Origin: Planctomycetes bacterium UBA7888
GTDB lineage: Bacteria > Planctomycetota > UBA1135
Direction of reading: 5' to 3'
DNA: 37,720 nt
Assembly (NCBI GenBank): GCA_002500505.1
Contig: DLRM01000063.1
Location: 1-37,720, forward strand
Shown here: positions 17,784 through 26,005 of the stretch, one piece after another
Layout of the letters: each line of letters begins with the position of its first letter
How positions within the stretch are numbered: the stretch's first letter is position 1
Position numbers and translations under genes: made by a program
The notes under the pieces: generated by a model
Seen by the model: the letters and a program-made list of their open reading frames with translations, nothing else
Told to the model about the DNA's origin: nothing
Databases searched by the model: none

Positions 17784-19306
17784 ATACGTTCATCTCGAAA
17801 AAACATTGGATAGAAATCTCGTTAGTACATTTGATTATTGTGCTAGCCCTCGGTTCTTGCGGCTGGTTTGCGGACTCTGGTGTCGGCAATGATGCTGGGG
17901 CTGCGGTCAGGCAAGGCCCGCTTACAGTAAGTGTTATCCAGCGCGGGAACCTATCCGCCAGAAACTCCGCAAAGATTACAAATAAGCTTGAGGGGGAATC
18001 TCAGGTTCTTTTCCTCATCGAGGAAGGCAGTGCTGTATCCAAGGGACAGCTTGTTGCGGAGCTCGATGCATCGGGGTTGATTAACCGTAAGCTTGAGCAG
18101 GAGATTAGGACTGGGAGTGCAAAGGCTGCGTTTGTTAATGCTGAGCAGGAGTATCAGATTCAAGTGAGTCAGAATGTGAGTGACATTGCTCGAGCCGAAC
18201 AGAAACTCGAATTTTCTAAAACAGATTTGGAGAAGTATGTCGAGGGCGATTGGCCGCAACAATTGCAGAAGTCTGATGAGTCTATTGAGCTTGCAAAAGA
18301 GGAGCTCGCCCAGGCTAAAGATCGACTTGAATGGTCTCGCAAGCTTTATGAGAAAGGATTTTTAACAAGGACTGAATTGGAAACAGATGAGCTTCAGTTT
18401 AGTCGTAGCACCATCCTCCTACAGCAAGAGAAGAGAGCTAAAAGTCTTTCAATTGAGTATGACAATCCCAAGCAGTTGGCAGTTTTAGAAGCGGCTGTCA
18501 CTGAAGCAGAGAGAGAGTTGGAGCGTGTAGAGCTTCAGGCGAAGGCCCGCATTGTTGATAAGCAGTCGACAATGCAGGCAGCGAAATCAATTGAAGTGTT
18601 TGAGGTTGAACGTTTGTCCAAACTTGAAAATCAGATTGGTAATGCGAAAATATATGCTCCTGAAGGGGGGATGGTTGTTTATTCCCGCAGTGAGGGCCGC
18701 CGTGGTAGCGAGAATAGTCTTGAAGAGGGGGCCATGGTTTATGAAAGGCAGGAGCTTATGACAATTCCTAGGACAGGTGGGATGTTAGCTGAAGTGAAGT
18801 TGCACGAATCTGTCTTAAAGAAGGTCAAGGTGGGCCAGAAGTGTCGAATTTTTGTAGACGCGATTCCAGGTGTGACCTTGCATGGCGAGGTAGATTTTGT
18901 TGCACTGCTTCCTGATAAAAATAGTTGGTGGGCAAATCCAAATCAGCGCTTATTTAGGACGCGAGTTTCGATTTCTGACGAAAATATTGACATGCGACCC
19001 GGAATGTCTTGTGCTGTCGAAATTATTGTCGCCGAAATAGCCGATACGACATACATGCCACTTCAGGCAGCGTTTACCCAGGAAGGAGAGGCAGTTTGTT
19101 TTGTCGACGGAAAGGCTGTAGAAGTTGAGCTCGGTCAGAGCAATGAAAAATGGATCGAAGTCCTCTCTGGAGTTAGCCCAGGAACTGTAGTTGCGCTTAG
19201 TGCGCCTACCGACTTTTTGACTTCTAATACACCGGAAACCAATAAGGGTGATGCGGACGAGAGTGAAAGGCAGGGGAGGGCTGGAGGCCCGCATTCAGGA
19301 GACTGA
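17780..19306 (+). CDS. Periplasmic adaptor (HlyD/MacA-like membrane-fusion) lipoprotein
   Basis: 508 residues. An N-terminal lipoprotein signal ends in ALGSC (Cys27). The half-motifs of the lipoyl/barrel-sandwich domain flank a long helical hairpin: LSARNSAKITNKLEGESQVL before it and IGNAKIYAPEGGMVVYSR after it. The hairpin at about residues 100-285 is coiled coil rich in Glu, Lys and Gln. A beta-barrel and membrane-proximal domain follow (VGQKCRIFVDAIPGVTLHGEV; DMRPGMSCAVEI). It links the inner-membrane permease to the TolC-like channel. It overlaps the upstream gene by 4 bp and lies 8 bp before the ATPase gene. The C-terminal tail (EGDADESERQGRAGGPHSGD region) is a charged extension. Confidence 0.88.
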   Translation: MNTFISKKHWIEISLVHLIIVLALGSCGWFADSGVGNDAGAAVRQGPLTVSVIQRGNLSARNSAKITNKLEGESQVLFLIEEGSAVSKGQLVAELDASGLINRKLEQEIRTGSAKAAFVNAEQEYQIQVSQNVSDIARAEQKLEFSKTDLEKYVEGDWPQQLQKSDESIELAKEELAQAKDRLEWSRKLYEKGFLTRTELETDELQFSRSTILLQQEKRAKSLSIEYDNPKQLAVLEAAVTEAERELERVELQAKARIVDKQSTMQAAKSIEVFEVERLSKLENQIGNAKIYAPEGGMVVYSRSEGRRGSENSLEEGAMVYERQELMTIPRTGGMLAEVKLHESVLKKVKVGQKCRIFVDAIPGVTLHGEVDFVALLPDKNSWWANPNQRLFRTRVSISDENIDMRPGMSCAVEIIVAEIADTTYMPLQAAFTQEGEAVCFVDGKAVEVELGQSNEKWIEVLSGVSPGTVVALSAPTDFLTSNTPETNKGDADESERQGRAGGPHSGD

Positions 19307-19314
19307 TTAGTCTT

Positions 19315-19992
19315 ATGGAGCTTATTGCAGAGTTGCGTGATGTCTCGCGCGTTTATCAGATGGGGGATGTCACTGTTCGCGCCCTTGATCGGATTAGCGT
19401 CCCATTTGGAACTGGAGAATACTGGGCCATTATGGGGCCATCGGGTAGTGGAAAATCAACTTTGCTGAATGTGCTTGGTTGTATTGACCGTCCAACTGGA
19501 GGTTCTTACTTTGTCGAGGAATGCAATACAAGCGACTTGGATGATGATGATTTGAGCAGATTGCGCGGCGCGAGCATTGGCTTTATTTTTCAGTCTTTCA
19601 ATCTTATTCCACAGTTAAGTGTCCTCGAGAATATTATGGTTCCACTCCTATACCAGGATGGCTCCGCAAGTGATGGGCTTGCTAGGGCAGAAGCCTTGGC
19701 AGAGCGAGTTGGTCTTGCGGATCGGATTTTGCATAGACCTTCAGAACTCTCGGGAGGGCAGCAGCAGCGAGTAGCTATTGCCCGAGCTTTAATTAATAAC
19801 CCAAAAATCATTTTGGCAGATGAGGCAACAGGAAACCTCGATTCTCAAACGGCTTCTGAGATTTTGGACATCTTTTCAGAGTTGAACTCTGAGGGAAAGA
19901 CAATTCTTTTGGTCACTCATGAGGAGAGCATTGGCGAGCAGGCGCAGAGAGTTCTGTGTCTCAAAGACGGAAAGGTAGACCTTATCGATTAA
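19315..19992 (+). CDS. ABC transporter ATPase, MacB/LolD-type
   Basis: 225 residues, soluble. All ABC signatures are present: Walker A GPSGSGKST (41-49), Q-loop IFQSFNL (Gln93), signature LSGGQQQR (145-152), Walker B IILADE (165-170), D-loop NLD and switch His202 in LLVTHEE. The length and closest look are of the MacB/LolD/FtsE branch that energises FtsX-type permeases and does not import solutes. It is followed 10 bp later by such a permease, in contrast to MacB proper, where the two are fused. The gene is the third in the efflux operon. Confidence 0.93.
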   Translation: MELIAELRDVSRVYQMGDVTVRALDRISVPFGTGEYWAIMGPSGSGKSTLLNVLGCIDRPTGGSYFVEECNTSDLDDDDLSRLRGASIGFIFQSFNLIPQLSVLENIMVPLLYQDGSASDGLARAEALAERVGLADRILHRPSELSGGQQQRVAIARALINNPKIILADEATGNLDSQTASEILDIFSELNSEGKTILLVTHEESIGEQAQRVLCLKDGKVDLID

Positions 19993-20002
19993 GGAATCAT
20001 TT

Positions 20003-21274
20003 ATGATGCACTCTGCTTTTACACGTTCGATTCGTCTAGGAGTCAAAAGCCTCCTTTTGCACAAGTTGAGGAGTTTGTTGACGACTTTAGGCATTCTCTT
20101 CGGGGTGAGTAGCGTTATTGCGATGCTTGCAATTGGGGAAGGTGCAAGTGAAGAAGCGCAAGAACAAATCCGCCGGCTTGGTAGTCAAAATGTAATATTA
20201 AGAAGTGTTAAACCGTTGGAAGACAAAGTAAGCGGTCCAAGCTATAGCGCTAATGCTTATGGGCTGACTTGGCAAGACTTCGAACGGGCCTCGGAAACAT
20301 TCCCTTGGGTTGAGAATTCTATTCCAGTGAAAAATATTGTGCAGGAGGTTCGTTTTGAGGACAAAGTAATTAATCCAAGGATTCTGGCAACAACTTGGGA
20401 ATACCAGAATGTGACTGGTCGTATTGTGCATCGTGGCCGATTCATTAGTCAAGCAGACGACGACCTTGTGTCCAATGTATGTGTTATTGGTTATGAGGTT
20501 TCCCGCCTATTGTTTCCTGGGTTAGAGTCCATTGGCCAGAAAATAAAAATAGGGCCAGAATATTTCAAAGTTGTTGGGGTGATTCTGCCTCGTGTCCCAC
20601 TCTCTGACGATCTTCCCGAAGTTGACACTTCAGTAACGAGTGAAATTTTAATTCCATTGACTACCGGCCGCCGATGGTTCGGTGATATGACTATTAAGAT
20701 TCGAAGCGGGAGCCGAGAAATGGAGCAAGTCGAATTAAATGAAATTGTTCTCTCTGCTCGTTCTCCTTCTCATGTTTCGTACATAGCTGCTGCAAGTAGG
20801 GAGATGCTGGCCCGGAACCACAAGCAGAATGACTATGAGATAGTTGTTCCGCTTGAGCTTCTTGCGCGGGCTGAGGAGACTAAGCGAATTTTTAATATTG
20901 TCCTCGGTTGCATAGCTTGCATCAGTTTGCTTGTCGGAGGCATTGGAATTATGAACGTTATGCTTGCGACTGTCACAGAGCGCACTCGCGAGATTGGGAT
21001 CAGGCGCGCTCTTGGCGCGAGACGCTATCACATCATGTTGCAGTTTTTGGTTGAGACAGTCGTTTTGTCGGTTGGCGGTGGAATCTTAGGGATTTTACTC
21101 GGGGTGTCGATTCCCGCTTTTGTCGAATATTTTGCGGACATGCGTACTATTGTTACATTTTCCGCGCCTATTCTTGCTTTTGGGATTTCCGTTTCGATTG
21201 GTCTAGTCTTTGGACTATATCCTGCTTGGCAGGCAGCCAACTTGGACCCCGTTGAAGCTCTTCGCCACGAGTGA
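20003..21274 (+). CDS. FtsX/MacB-type ABC permease
   Basis: 423 residues, preceded by a plausible ribosome binding site (AAGGAATCATTT before ATGATG). The topology is typical of MacB permeases: one N-terminal helix (LRSLLTTLGILFGVSSVIAMLAIG), a large periplasmic MacB_PCD domain at about residues 45-285, and three C-terminal helices. The FtsX segment includes GGIGIMNVMLATVTERTREIG and the adjoining IRRALGARR coupling region. Such proteins act as mechanotransmitters that push substrate from the periplasm through the adaptor and TolC channel. The TGA overlaps a GTG of the next frame, but the next gene probably starts further on. The domain assignment is firm; the cargo is unknown. Confidence 0.92.
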   Translation: MMHSAFTRSIRLGVKSLLLHKLRSLLTTLGILFGVSSVIAMLAIGEGASEEAQEQIRRLGSQNVILRSVKPLEDKVSGPSYSANAYGLTWQDFERASETFPWVENSIPVKNIVQEVRFEDKVINPRILATTWEYQNVTGRIVHRGRFISQADDDLVSNVCVIGYEVSRLLFPGLESIGQKIKIGPEYFKVVGVILPRVPLSDDLPEVDTSVTSEILIPLTTGRRWFGDMTIKIRSGSREMEQVELNEIVLSARSPSHVSYIAAASREMLARNHKQNDYEIVVPLELLARAEETKRIFNIVLGCIACISLLVGGIGIMNVMLATVTERTREIGIRRALGARRYHIMLQFLVETVVLSVGGGILGILLGVSIPAFVEYFADMRTIVTFSAPILAFGISVSIGLVFGLYPAWQAANLDPVEALRHE

Positions 21275-21354
21275 CAGAGCCCTCTTGCCTTTATTTGGAG
21301 AGAGCAAGAAGGCCACCCCCCCAATTTTTGATTTCCTGTTACATTGGTTTTGCT

Positions 21355-22623
21355 TTGAATAAGTCCATTCCCCTCCTCGCATCACTTCTGCTTTTCTCCT
21401 CTGTCGGGTTTGCCCAAACGACCTGGTATGTCGACCAAGGTGGGGCAGGAGATTTCACTGCAATTCAGGATGCGATTGCTGATGCCAATGTCCTCAATGG
21501 AGATGTCGTCGTTGTTCGGGATGGTCTTTATTTTGAGAACATCGATTTCTTTGGAAAGAATCTCCACTTGAAAAGCGAACATGGTCCTTCTGCGGTAACA
21601 ATTGACGGCTTCCAAAGCGGGTCAGTCGTTACATTCCAGAGCGGTGAAGGGAGCGACGCTATTTTGGAAGGGTTTCGGGTTACGAATGGACTCAATTGGG
21701 ACGGTGGCGGCATTTCCATTATGGCTGATGCGAACGGCAATACTGCTTCCCCTACTATTCGCAATTGCAATATCGAGTTGAATATAGGGAATGGAGGCGG
21801 AGGTGGCATGCACTTTCGCGATGGCTCCCAATCCTTGATTGAAAATTGTTTAATTCAGAACAACTCGACCACCCATTACCATGGAGCTGGCGTAGTGATT
21901 TTTGCCTCGGCCCCCGTGTTTAAGAATTGCACGATTCGTAACAACATCGCTACTGGAAATGGAGGAGGCATTGCTGTTTGGGATGGCTCGGACCTCTATG
22001 TGAACAGCTGTGTCTTTGACGGTAATCAGCCAGACAATATCAAGAAAATAGCTGGCTCCCCACAGCTCCTTGCCGAATACTCTCTTGCTTTGGGCGACTC
22101 GAATAAGGGGTGGTTTGGTACGGGTTGTGTCGATGCAGCGCCGATTTTTGCAACGGGACCTTCTGGTGACGCCTGCCTCAGCCAGATTGCTAGTGGGCAA
22201 GGTGTCGATAGCCCGGGGCTGAATGAGGGAGACCCTTCTTTTTACATGCATGGCACGACCCGGACAGACGAAATGCCGGATATGGGCATTTCTGATATGG
22301 GCTACCATTACCCTTTGTCAGGACTTTATGTTTCAAACCTCGTGGCTGGTCAAACTGCACAAGTTGTTGTGGCGGATGCTACCCCCAGCAATACAGTTTA
22401 TTTCGTCTGGTCGTTTGTCGGTGGCGGTCCCGTTAATACGCCCTTCGGGACAGGCTATGTTTCCCCACCGTTCAAGGTTGTTCCCTTGTCCACGGATTCT
22501 AATGGCAATGTTGGCCTTTTCCAATCCGTTCCGCCGCATGTCGCTGGTGTCAACATTTGGTTTCATGGAGCTGACTTGGGCTCTCAGTCAATGCTGAATC
22601 CATTGGCGATGACTATTCAATAG
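21355..22623 (+). CDS. Exported right-handed beta-helix protein with planctomycete C-terminal domain
   Basis: 422 residues from TTG at 21355. The frame is open from GTG at 21271, but only the TTG start puts a signal peptide at the terminus (LNKSIPLLASLLLFSSVGFAQ). Residues about 22-260 are parallel beta-helix repeats of the pectate-lyase/Pbl type: TTWYVDQGGAGDFTAIQDAI, then repeated coils such as SPTIRNCNIELNIGNGGGGG and APVFKNCTIRNNIATGNGGG. The last 99 residues (from 22324) are the same domain as in the protein at 26006-26992. There is no catalytic motif that I can identify; it may bind or display glycans. It follows the efflux permease on the same strand by 80 bp. Confidence 0.8.
   Translation: MNKSIPLLASLLLFSSVGFAQTTWYVDQGGAGDFTAIQDAIADANVLNGDVVVVRDGLYFENIDFFGKNLHLKSEHGPSAVTIDGFQSGSVVTFQSGEGSDAILEGFRVTNGLNWDGGGISIMADANGNTASPTIRNCNIELNIGNGGGGGMHFRDGSQSLIENCLIQNNSTTHYHGAGVVIFASAPVFKNCTIRNNIATGNGGGIAVWDGSDLYVNSCVFDGNQPDNIKKIAGSPQLLAEYSLALGDSNKGWFGTGCVDAAPIFATGPSGDACLSQIASGQGVDSPGLNEGDPSFYMHGTTRTDEMPDMGISDMGYHYPLSGLYVSNLVAGQTAQVVVADATPSNTVYFVWSFVGGGPVNTPFGTGYVSPPFKVVPLSTDSNGNVGLFQSVPPHVAGVNIWFHGADLGSQSMLNPLAMTIQ
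22324..22620 (+). other. Shared C-terminal domain, copy 1
   Basis: This segment encodes the last 99 residues of the beta-helix protein. Landmarks are NLVAGQTAQVVV, YFVWSFVGGGP, VSPPFKVVPLSTDSNGNV and IWFHGADLGSQSMLNPLA. An ungapped hand alignment with copy 2 (26009-26305) gives about 57 of 99 identical residues. It lies at the extreme C terminus of otherwise unrelated exported proteins, as expected of an anchoring, sorting or surface-display module. Confidence 0.75.
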
Positions 22624-22655
22624 GTTGACCAATTGTCTGGCCACTTGGCTGATGG

Positions 22656-23372
22656 CTACTTTCCCCTCAGCCGTTGCTGGAAAGTTTGTAATTGATTGGG
22701 AGTGAGGAAGCGTTGCAAGTTTTCTTGAAAAAAGGTTTCATTCTCTCGCTTGACAGCTCCCACTTCTTCATGAGGAGCTCCTGATTCCCAGAGCTGAAGC
22801 ATTTCTGAATTCCTTTCATCTTTCGATACAAGAGCCTGGCGGAGCTCTTCTTCCTGGTAGGTGTCCAGCTGAAGCCACTCGGAGTATTTTTCGACTCTCG
22901 TTTCCAGCGCTGCGCCCCACTTGGCTTGCTTCTCTTTTTCCTTTGCTACGGCCTCTTCGTGTCGAATAGTGGCCAGCGTTTCTGCAAGGCGTTCTTTGGT
23001 TATTGCGGCATCGCCAGAATCGATTGAGTTTAGAGAATTAGTCAGCTTCTTTTCCAAAGACTCGATGTCGTCCATTGAGGCAAATCCATTTGAAGGGACT
23101 CTTGATCTCGATCCAGATTGCATTTCTAGCGCCGCTAGTCGTTCTCGAAGTTGTTCGTTTGCTATCTGGAGAGAGTCAATTGAACTCTGAAAATCTAAAT
23201 GACCGTTGTCTTTGAGCAGAGAAGATTCCAAGGTAGGAGGAGGAGATTCCGGAACTTTTGTCAAGCTCCCTGAGACAATAGCTGCAGTCACGCCTCCGAC
23301 AAGTGCTCCAGTGATTGCTGCGCGTAAAGTCGTCGAGTTTGGATTGTGTGCCATTTTTGAAGAATCAGCCAT
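22656..23372 (-). CDS. Membrane-anchored coiled-coil protein, Spy-like end
   Basis: 238 residues, ATG start with a second ATG seven codons in (MADSSKMAHNP). One transmembrane segment at about residues 17-34 (LRAAITGALVGGVTAAIVSG) anchors the protein, with the remainder probably periplasmic. Residues about 60-85 (SLQIANEQLRERLAALEM) and 120-165 are coiled coil, rich in Glu, Lys and Ala. The C-terminal part (WLQLDTYQEEELRQALVSKD ... LQRFLTPNQLQTFQQRL) resembles the LTxxQ-containing helical repeats of Spy/CpxP/ZraP proteins, which sense or chaperone in the periplasm. Resemblance is by pattern only. It converges with the beta-helix gene (32 bp between) and lies 66 bp downstream of the CotH gene. 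Confidence 0.65.
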   Translation of the reverse strand: MADSSKMAHNPNSTTLRAAITGALVGGVTAAIVSGSLTKVPESPPPTLESSLLKDNGHLDFQSSIDSLQIANEQLRERLAALEMQSGSRSRVPSNGFASMDDIESLEKKLTNSLNSIDSGDAAITKERLAETLATIRHEEAVAKEKEKQAKWGAALETRVEKYSEWLQLDTYQEEELRQALVSKDERNSEMLQLWESGAPHEEVGAVKRENETFFQENLQRFLTPNQLQTFQQRLRGK

Positions 23373-23438
23373 TTCGGGAGAGTAGCGAGGGCCAGAGTGT
23401 TCTCGATTATATTACGCTACGGGTTTTAAAGTTGGTTT

Positions 23439-25871
23439 TCAGGGGCAAACTTTCAGTTGGACACAGTTGGATGCAGCAAGCTTGTTATTCGAAATTTCTG
23501 AATATGCTTGGCACCAAAATTCAGCACCTACAGGAATCGAGCTATTCAAGTTGGCAATGAATACAGCTTGACCATTTCCATCTGCTGTCTTTGACATAGT
23601 GAATAGTATTTTCGTAGGGTCAATCAGTAGAGTGATTTCCGGGAACAAATTATCCAAAATTGAGTAGTTTCTCGAGACGACTAGTGTCACCTGGGAACCT
23701 GGGAGTAGGCCATTTGCAGACAAATTTGAAGTAGATCCTGGGCTTGTCTGGCCCTGTCCTTCTAAGGAGAAGTTTGCTTGCAATGGATTGGGGGGCCCAA
23801 AAGAGCGGTAGCCGCAGTTTTGTTCATTAGAGGCAATCGGTGTAGGGTTTGCATAAGTCACCCAGGGTCTTTGCCCTTCAAAGAGCCTTCCCGTTGAAAT
23901 GTCATCGCCTTGCGGACCAAACGAGAGAAAGTCCAGGAGGCGGCCATCGGAGTGATGGAGAAAGACTTCTTCGCCATCACGATTTAGTTTGAAATTTGCA
24001 TGCAGAGGTCCGTCCTGAGGGTCGTCATCGGCCCAAATTAAAAGGTGCCCTGCAGCAGGAATGCTCGTTCCGGCAGGAAGAGCCCAAAGTCCAGGGGTGC
24101 TAATGTCGTCGGACAATGTGCAGCCACTAATATCCAGGGTCGAGTTCGTCATGTTGTGAAGCTCAATCCAGTCTTCTTGCTTACCCGTTTCATCGGTGAT
24201 TCCAGTCTTATTGGAAGCCATTACTTCGTTAATGCGAATTTCTTTTGGCCCTTCAACGATGATTGTGTGTGGCTTTCGGACAGTATTCCTCGGAGAAAAT
24301 ACAACTGCACCACCGGATGGTAAGTCACTTGCCGCTCTTAGGATGTACTCCAGCTTTGCTCCAGGAGGTTGTGGCGGAAGTGATATCCCCCAAACACCAT
24401 CGTTTGCTGCGCCATCTCCATGAAGTCCATCATCGAACATGTTTTCTTGGACATAGGGGCCCACGACTCTCCATCGAATTTGAACAGATTCTGTTGTTGC
24501 CGAAAGATTTTGAGTCTTTGCTAAAACTTGAATCGAATCTGTTCCAGAGGGCCATAGAGGAGAATGTGAATACTCAACAATTTCTGGAGCAGGTAACGAG
24601 ATTGCAGGATGTTGAGAGAGGAAGTCGTGTCTCCCCTCGACCATTTCTTTCAAGCCAGCGGCGGGCATCCACCATTCAGGAGAAACCGTGATTGTTAGAT
24701 TGTCAATAAATTCGCTGTAGCTATAGAGGCGTTTGGGGTCCGCTTGTACATCCGCCTGTATTAGGCGATAGCAATCGGAAATTAGGGCCTGGAAATGGTT
24801 GGTATTGAGCTTTTCGTCGAGAAGAGTTCGAATGTGCGCGCAGTAATCTTGACGTAATTCGGGTATAGAGAGGAGACGATTCATGAGCGGGAATCCGGTA
24901 TCGCCCTCATTCATAAATGGGCTGGCTTGGATTCTTTGCGAGATGGAGTGTCCGCCAAACGTGCTAGCACCAAAACTTTCATTCAAGTCATATTGTGCAA
25001 GCCGGAACTGGTCATGCGTTGAATCGCGGTACAGGAAGTATTCTTCGCCTGCTCGGATATAGCTGTCGGGGTCCGCAAAGACTGTACTTGTTGCGTTCAG
25101 CCATAATGCATCGTCAATGCACAAGTGCGGAGCCAGGTCTCCTTCAAGTGTCGTAATTGGGGAATTATTTAGTGCATCGCATAATTCGACAAGGTCGATC
25201 CACTCGTTGGGGTTCCCTGGATTTTTGAGGCTGTAATTGTTTTGATAGTTTACAGGGTTTGATCCTAGCCAAACTAAAGCTGAATCTCCAGCTGAGGAAT
25301 TGGGAATCGCCTCGGTAGCCTTGTATCGATTCCCGTCGCTGTTTCCATATTCTCGTTTGACGAAACGACCGTCAACTTGTTCACAGTTTGAATAAATTCC
25401 CCAGTCTTCTCCATTAATTATCAACTTGACAAAGTTGGCTCTCGGAGTCGGAATGTAATCGTACATTGCGTGAGAGGTCAGAGTCTCCCTCATGAAAGTC
25501 GGATCCATGAAGCAATTGTTAAAATTGAGGGAATCGTATCCGAGTAAGTCCTGTCCAGAGACAAAGGCGTCCATGGAAATAGAGAACGACTTCTTTAAAG
25601 AAGAGCCAGTTAGGGCGTAGGAAGAATTTCCTTTGAAATGAACTCCAACATCTAAATAAGTAACTCCTTCAACAGTCAAATCAGCGGGAATGTCAATGCC
25701 AGTATCGTAATTCGCTTCAAGTTGATTCCACCAGTTTGGTTGCGAGAATCCAATCTCGAAAGTTCTTAGTGTGTTGGGGTCATATAAGTCTGCGTCTTGT
25801 GCGCGAGCCCCCGCTACGAACAAAGCGGCAATCAGCATAGATTGCAGGTGTAGAGGGAACAATTTGGACAT
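23439..25871 (-). CDS. Exported CotH-kinase-like protein with lamin-tail domain
   Basis: 810 residues from the ATG at 25871; a longer frame from TTG at 25961 lacks a proper leader, whereas the ATG yields a signal peptide (HLQSMLIAALFVAGARA). The CotH part shows the family landmarks: HFKGNSSYALTGSSLKKSF (about 79-95), INGEDWGIYSNCEQVDGRFV and an AQYDLNESFG stretch with the Asp and Asn of the phosphotransfer site. CotH proteins are atypical protein kinases in spore coats; in planctomycetes they are exported. A lamin-tail domain follows at about 543-665 (INEVMASNKTG, DWIELHNMTNSTLDISG). The C terminus is a beta-rich domain ending FWCQAYSEISNN...VCP, of a related but different C-terminal type. 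Confidence 0.82.
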   Translation of the reverse strand: MSKLFPLHLQSMLIAALFVAGARAQDADLYDPNTLRTFEIGFSQPNWWNQLEANYDTGIDIPADLTVEGVTYLDVGVHFKGNSSYALTGSSLKKSFSISMDAFVSGQDLLGYDSLNFNNCFMDPTFMRETLTSHAMYDYIPTPRANFVKLIINGEDWGIYSNCEQVDGRFVKREYGNSDGNRYKATEAIPNSSAGDSALVWLGSNPVNYQNNYSLKNPGNPNEWIDLVELCDALNNSPITTLEGDLAPHLCIDDALWLNATSTVFADPDSYIRAGEEYFLYRDSTHDQFRLAQYDLNESFGASTFGGHSISQRIQASPFMNEGDTGFPLMNRLLSIPELRQDYCAHIRTLLDEKLNTNHFQALISDCYRLIQADVQADPKRLYSYSEFIDNLTITVSPEWWMPAAGLKEMVEGRHDFLSQHPAISLPAPEIVEYSHSPLWPSGTDSIQVLAKTQNLSATTESVQIRWRVVGPYVQENMFDDGLHGDGAANDGVWGISLPPQPPGAKLEYILRAASDLPSGGAVVFSPRNTVRKPHTIIVEGPKEIRINEVMASNKTGITDETGKQEDWIELHNMTNSTLDISGCTLSDDISTPGLWALPAGTSIPAAGHLLIWADDDPQDGPLHANFKLNRDGEEVFLHHSDGRLLDFLSFGPQGDDISTGRLFEGQRPWVTYANPTPIASNEQNCGYRSFGPPNPLQANFSLEGQGQTSPGSTSNLSANGLLPGSQVTLVVSRNYSILDNLFPEITLLIDPTKILFTMSKTADGNGQAVFIANLNSSIPVGAEFWCQAYSEISNNKLAASNCVQLKVCP

Positions 25872-25967
25872 AGCAAATCTTACTACACGAATGCAGATTG
25901 TGCCCAGTTGAGGTCCCTCTATAAAGGAGTCGCTATGGCTACTGGAGCCAGTAGTTCGCAAGGAAAG

Positions 25968-25997
25968 AGCTGTGGCTACATTGAAGTAGCCACAGCT
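25968..25997 (-). terminator. Perfect 12-bp hairpin downstream of the 26006-26992 gene
   Basis: AGCTGTGGCTAC (25968-25979) pairs perfectly with GTAGCCACAGCT (25986-25997) around a 6-base loop. It starts 9 bases after the stop of the minus-strand gene ending at 26006 and is followed in that direction by a pyrimidine-rich CTTTCCTT rather than a pure U tract. It is probably an intrinsic terminator or a 3' stability element separating this gene from the CotH gene. Confidence 0.7.
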
Positions 25998-26005
25998 TTA
26001 GCTCC

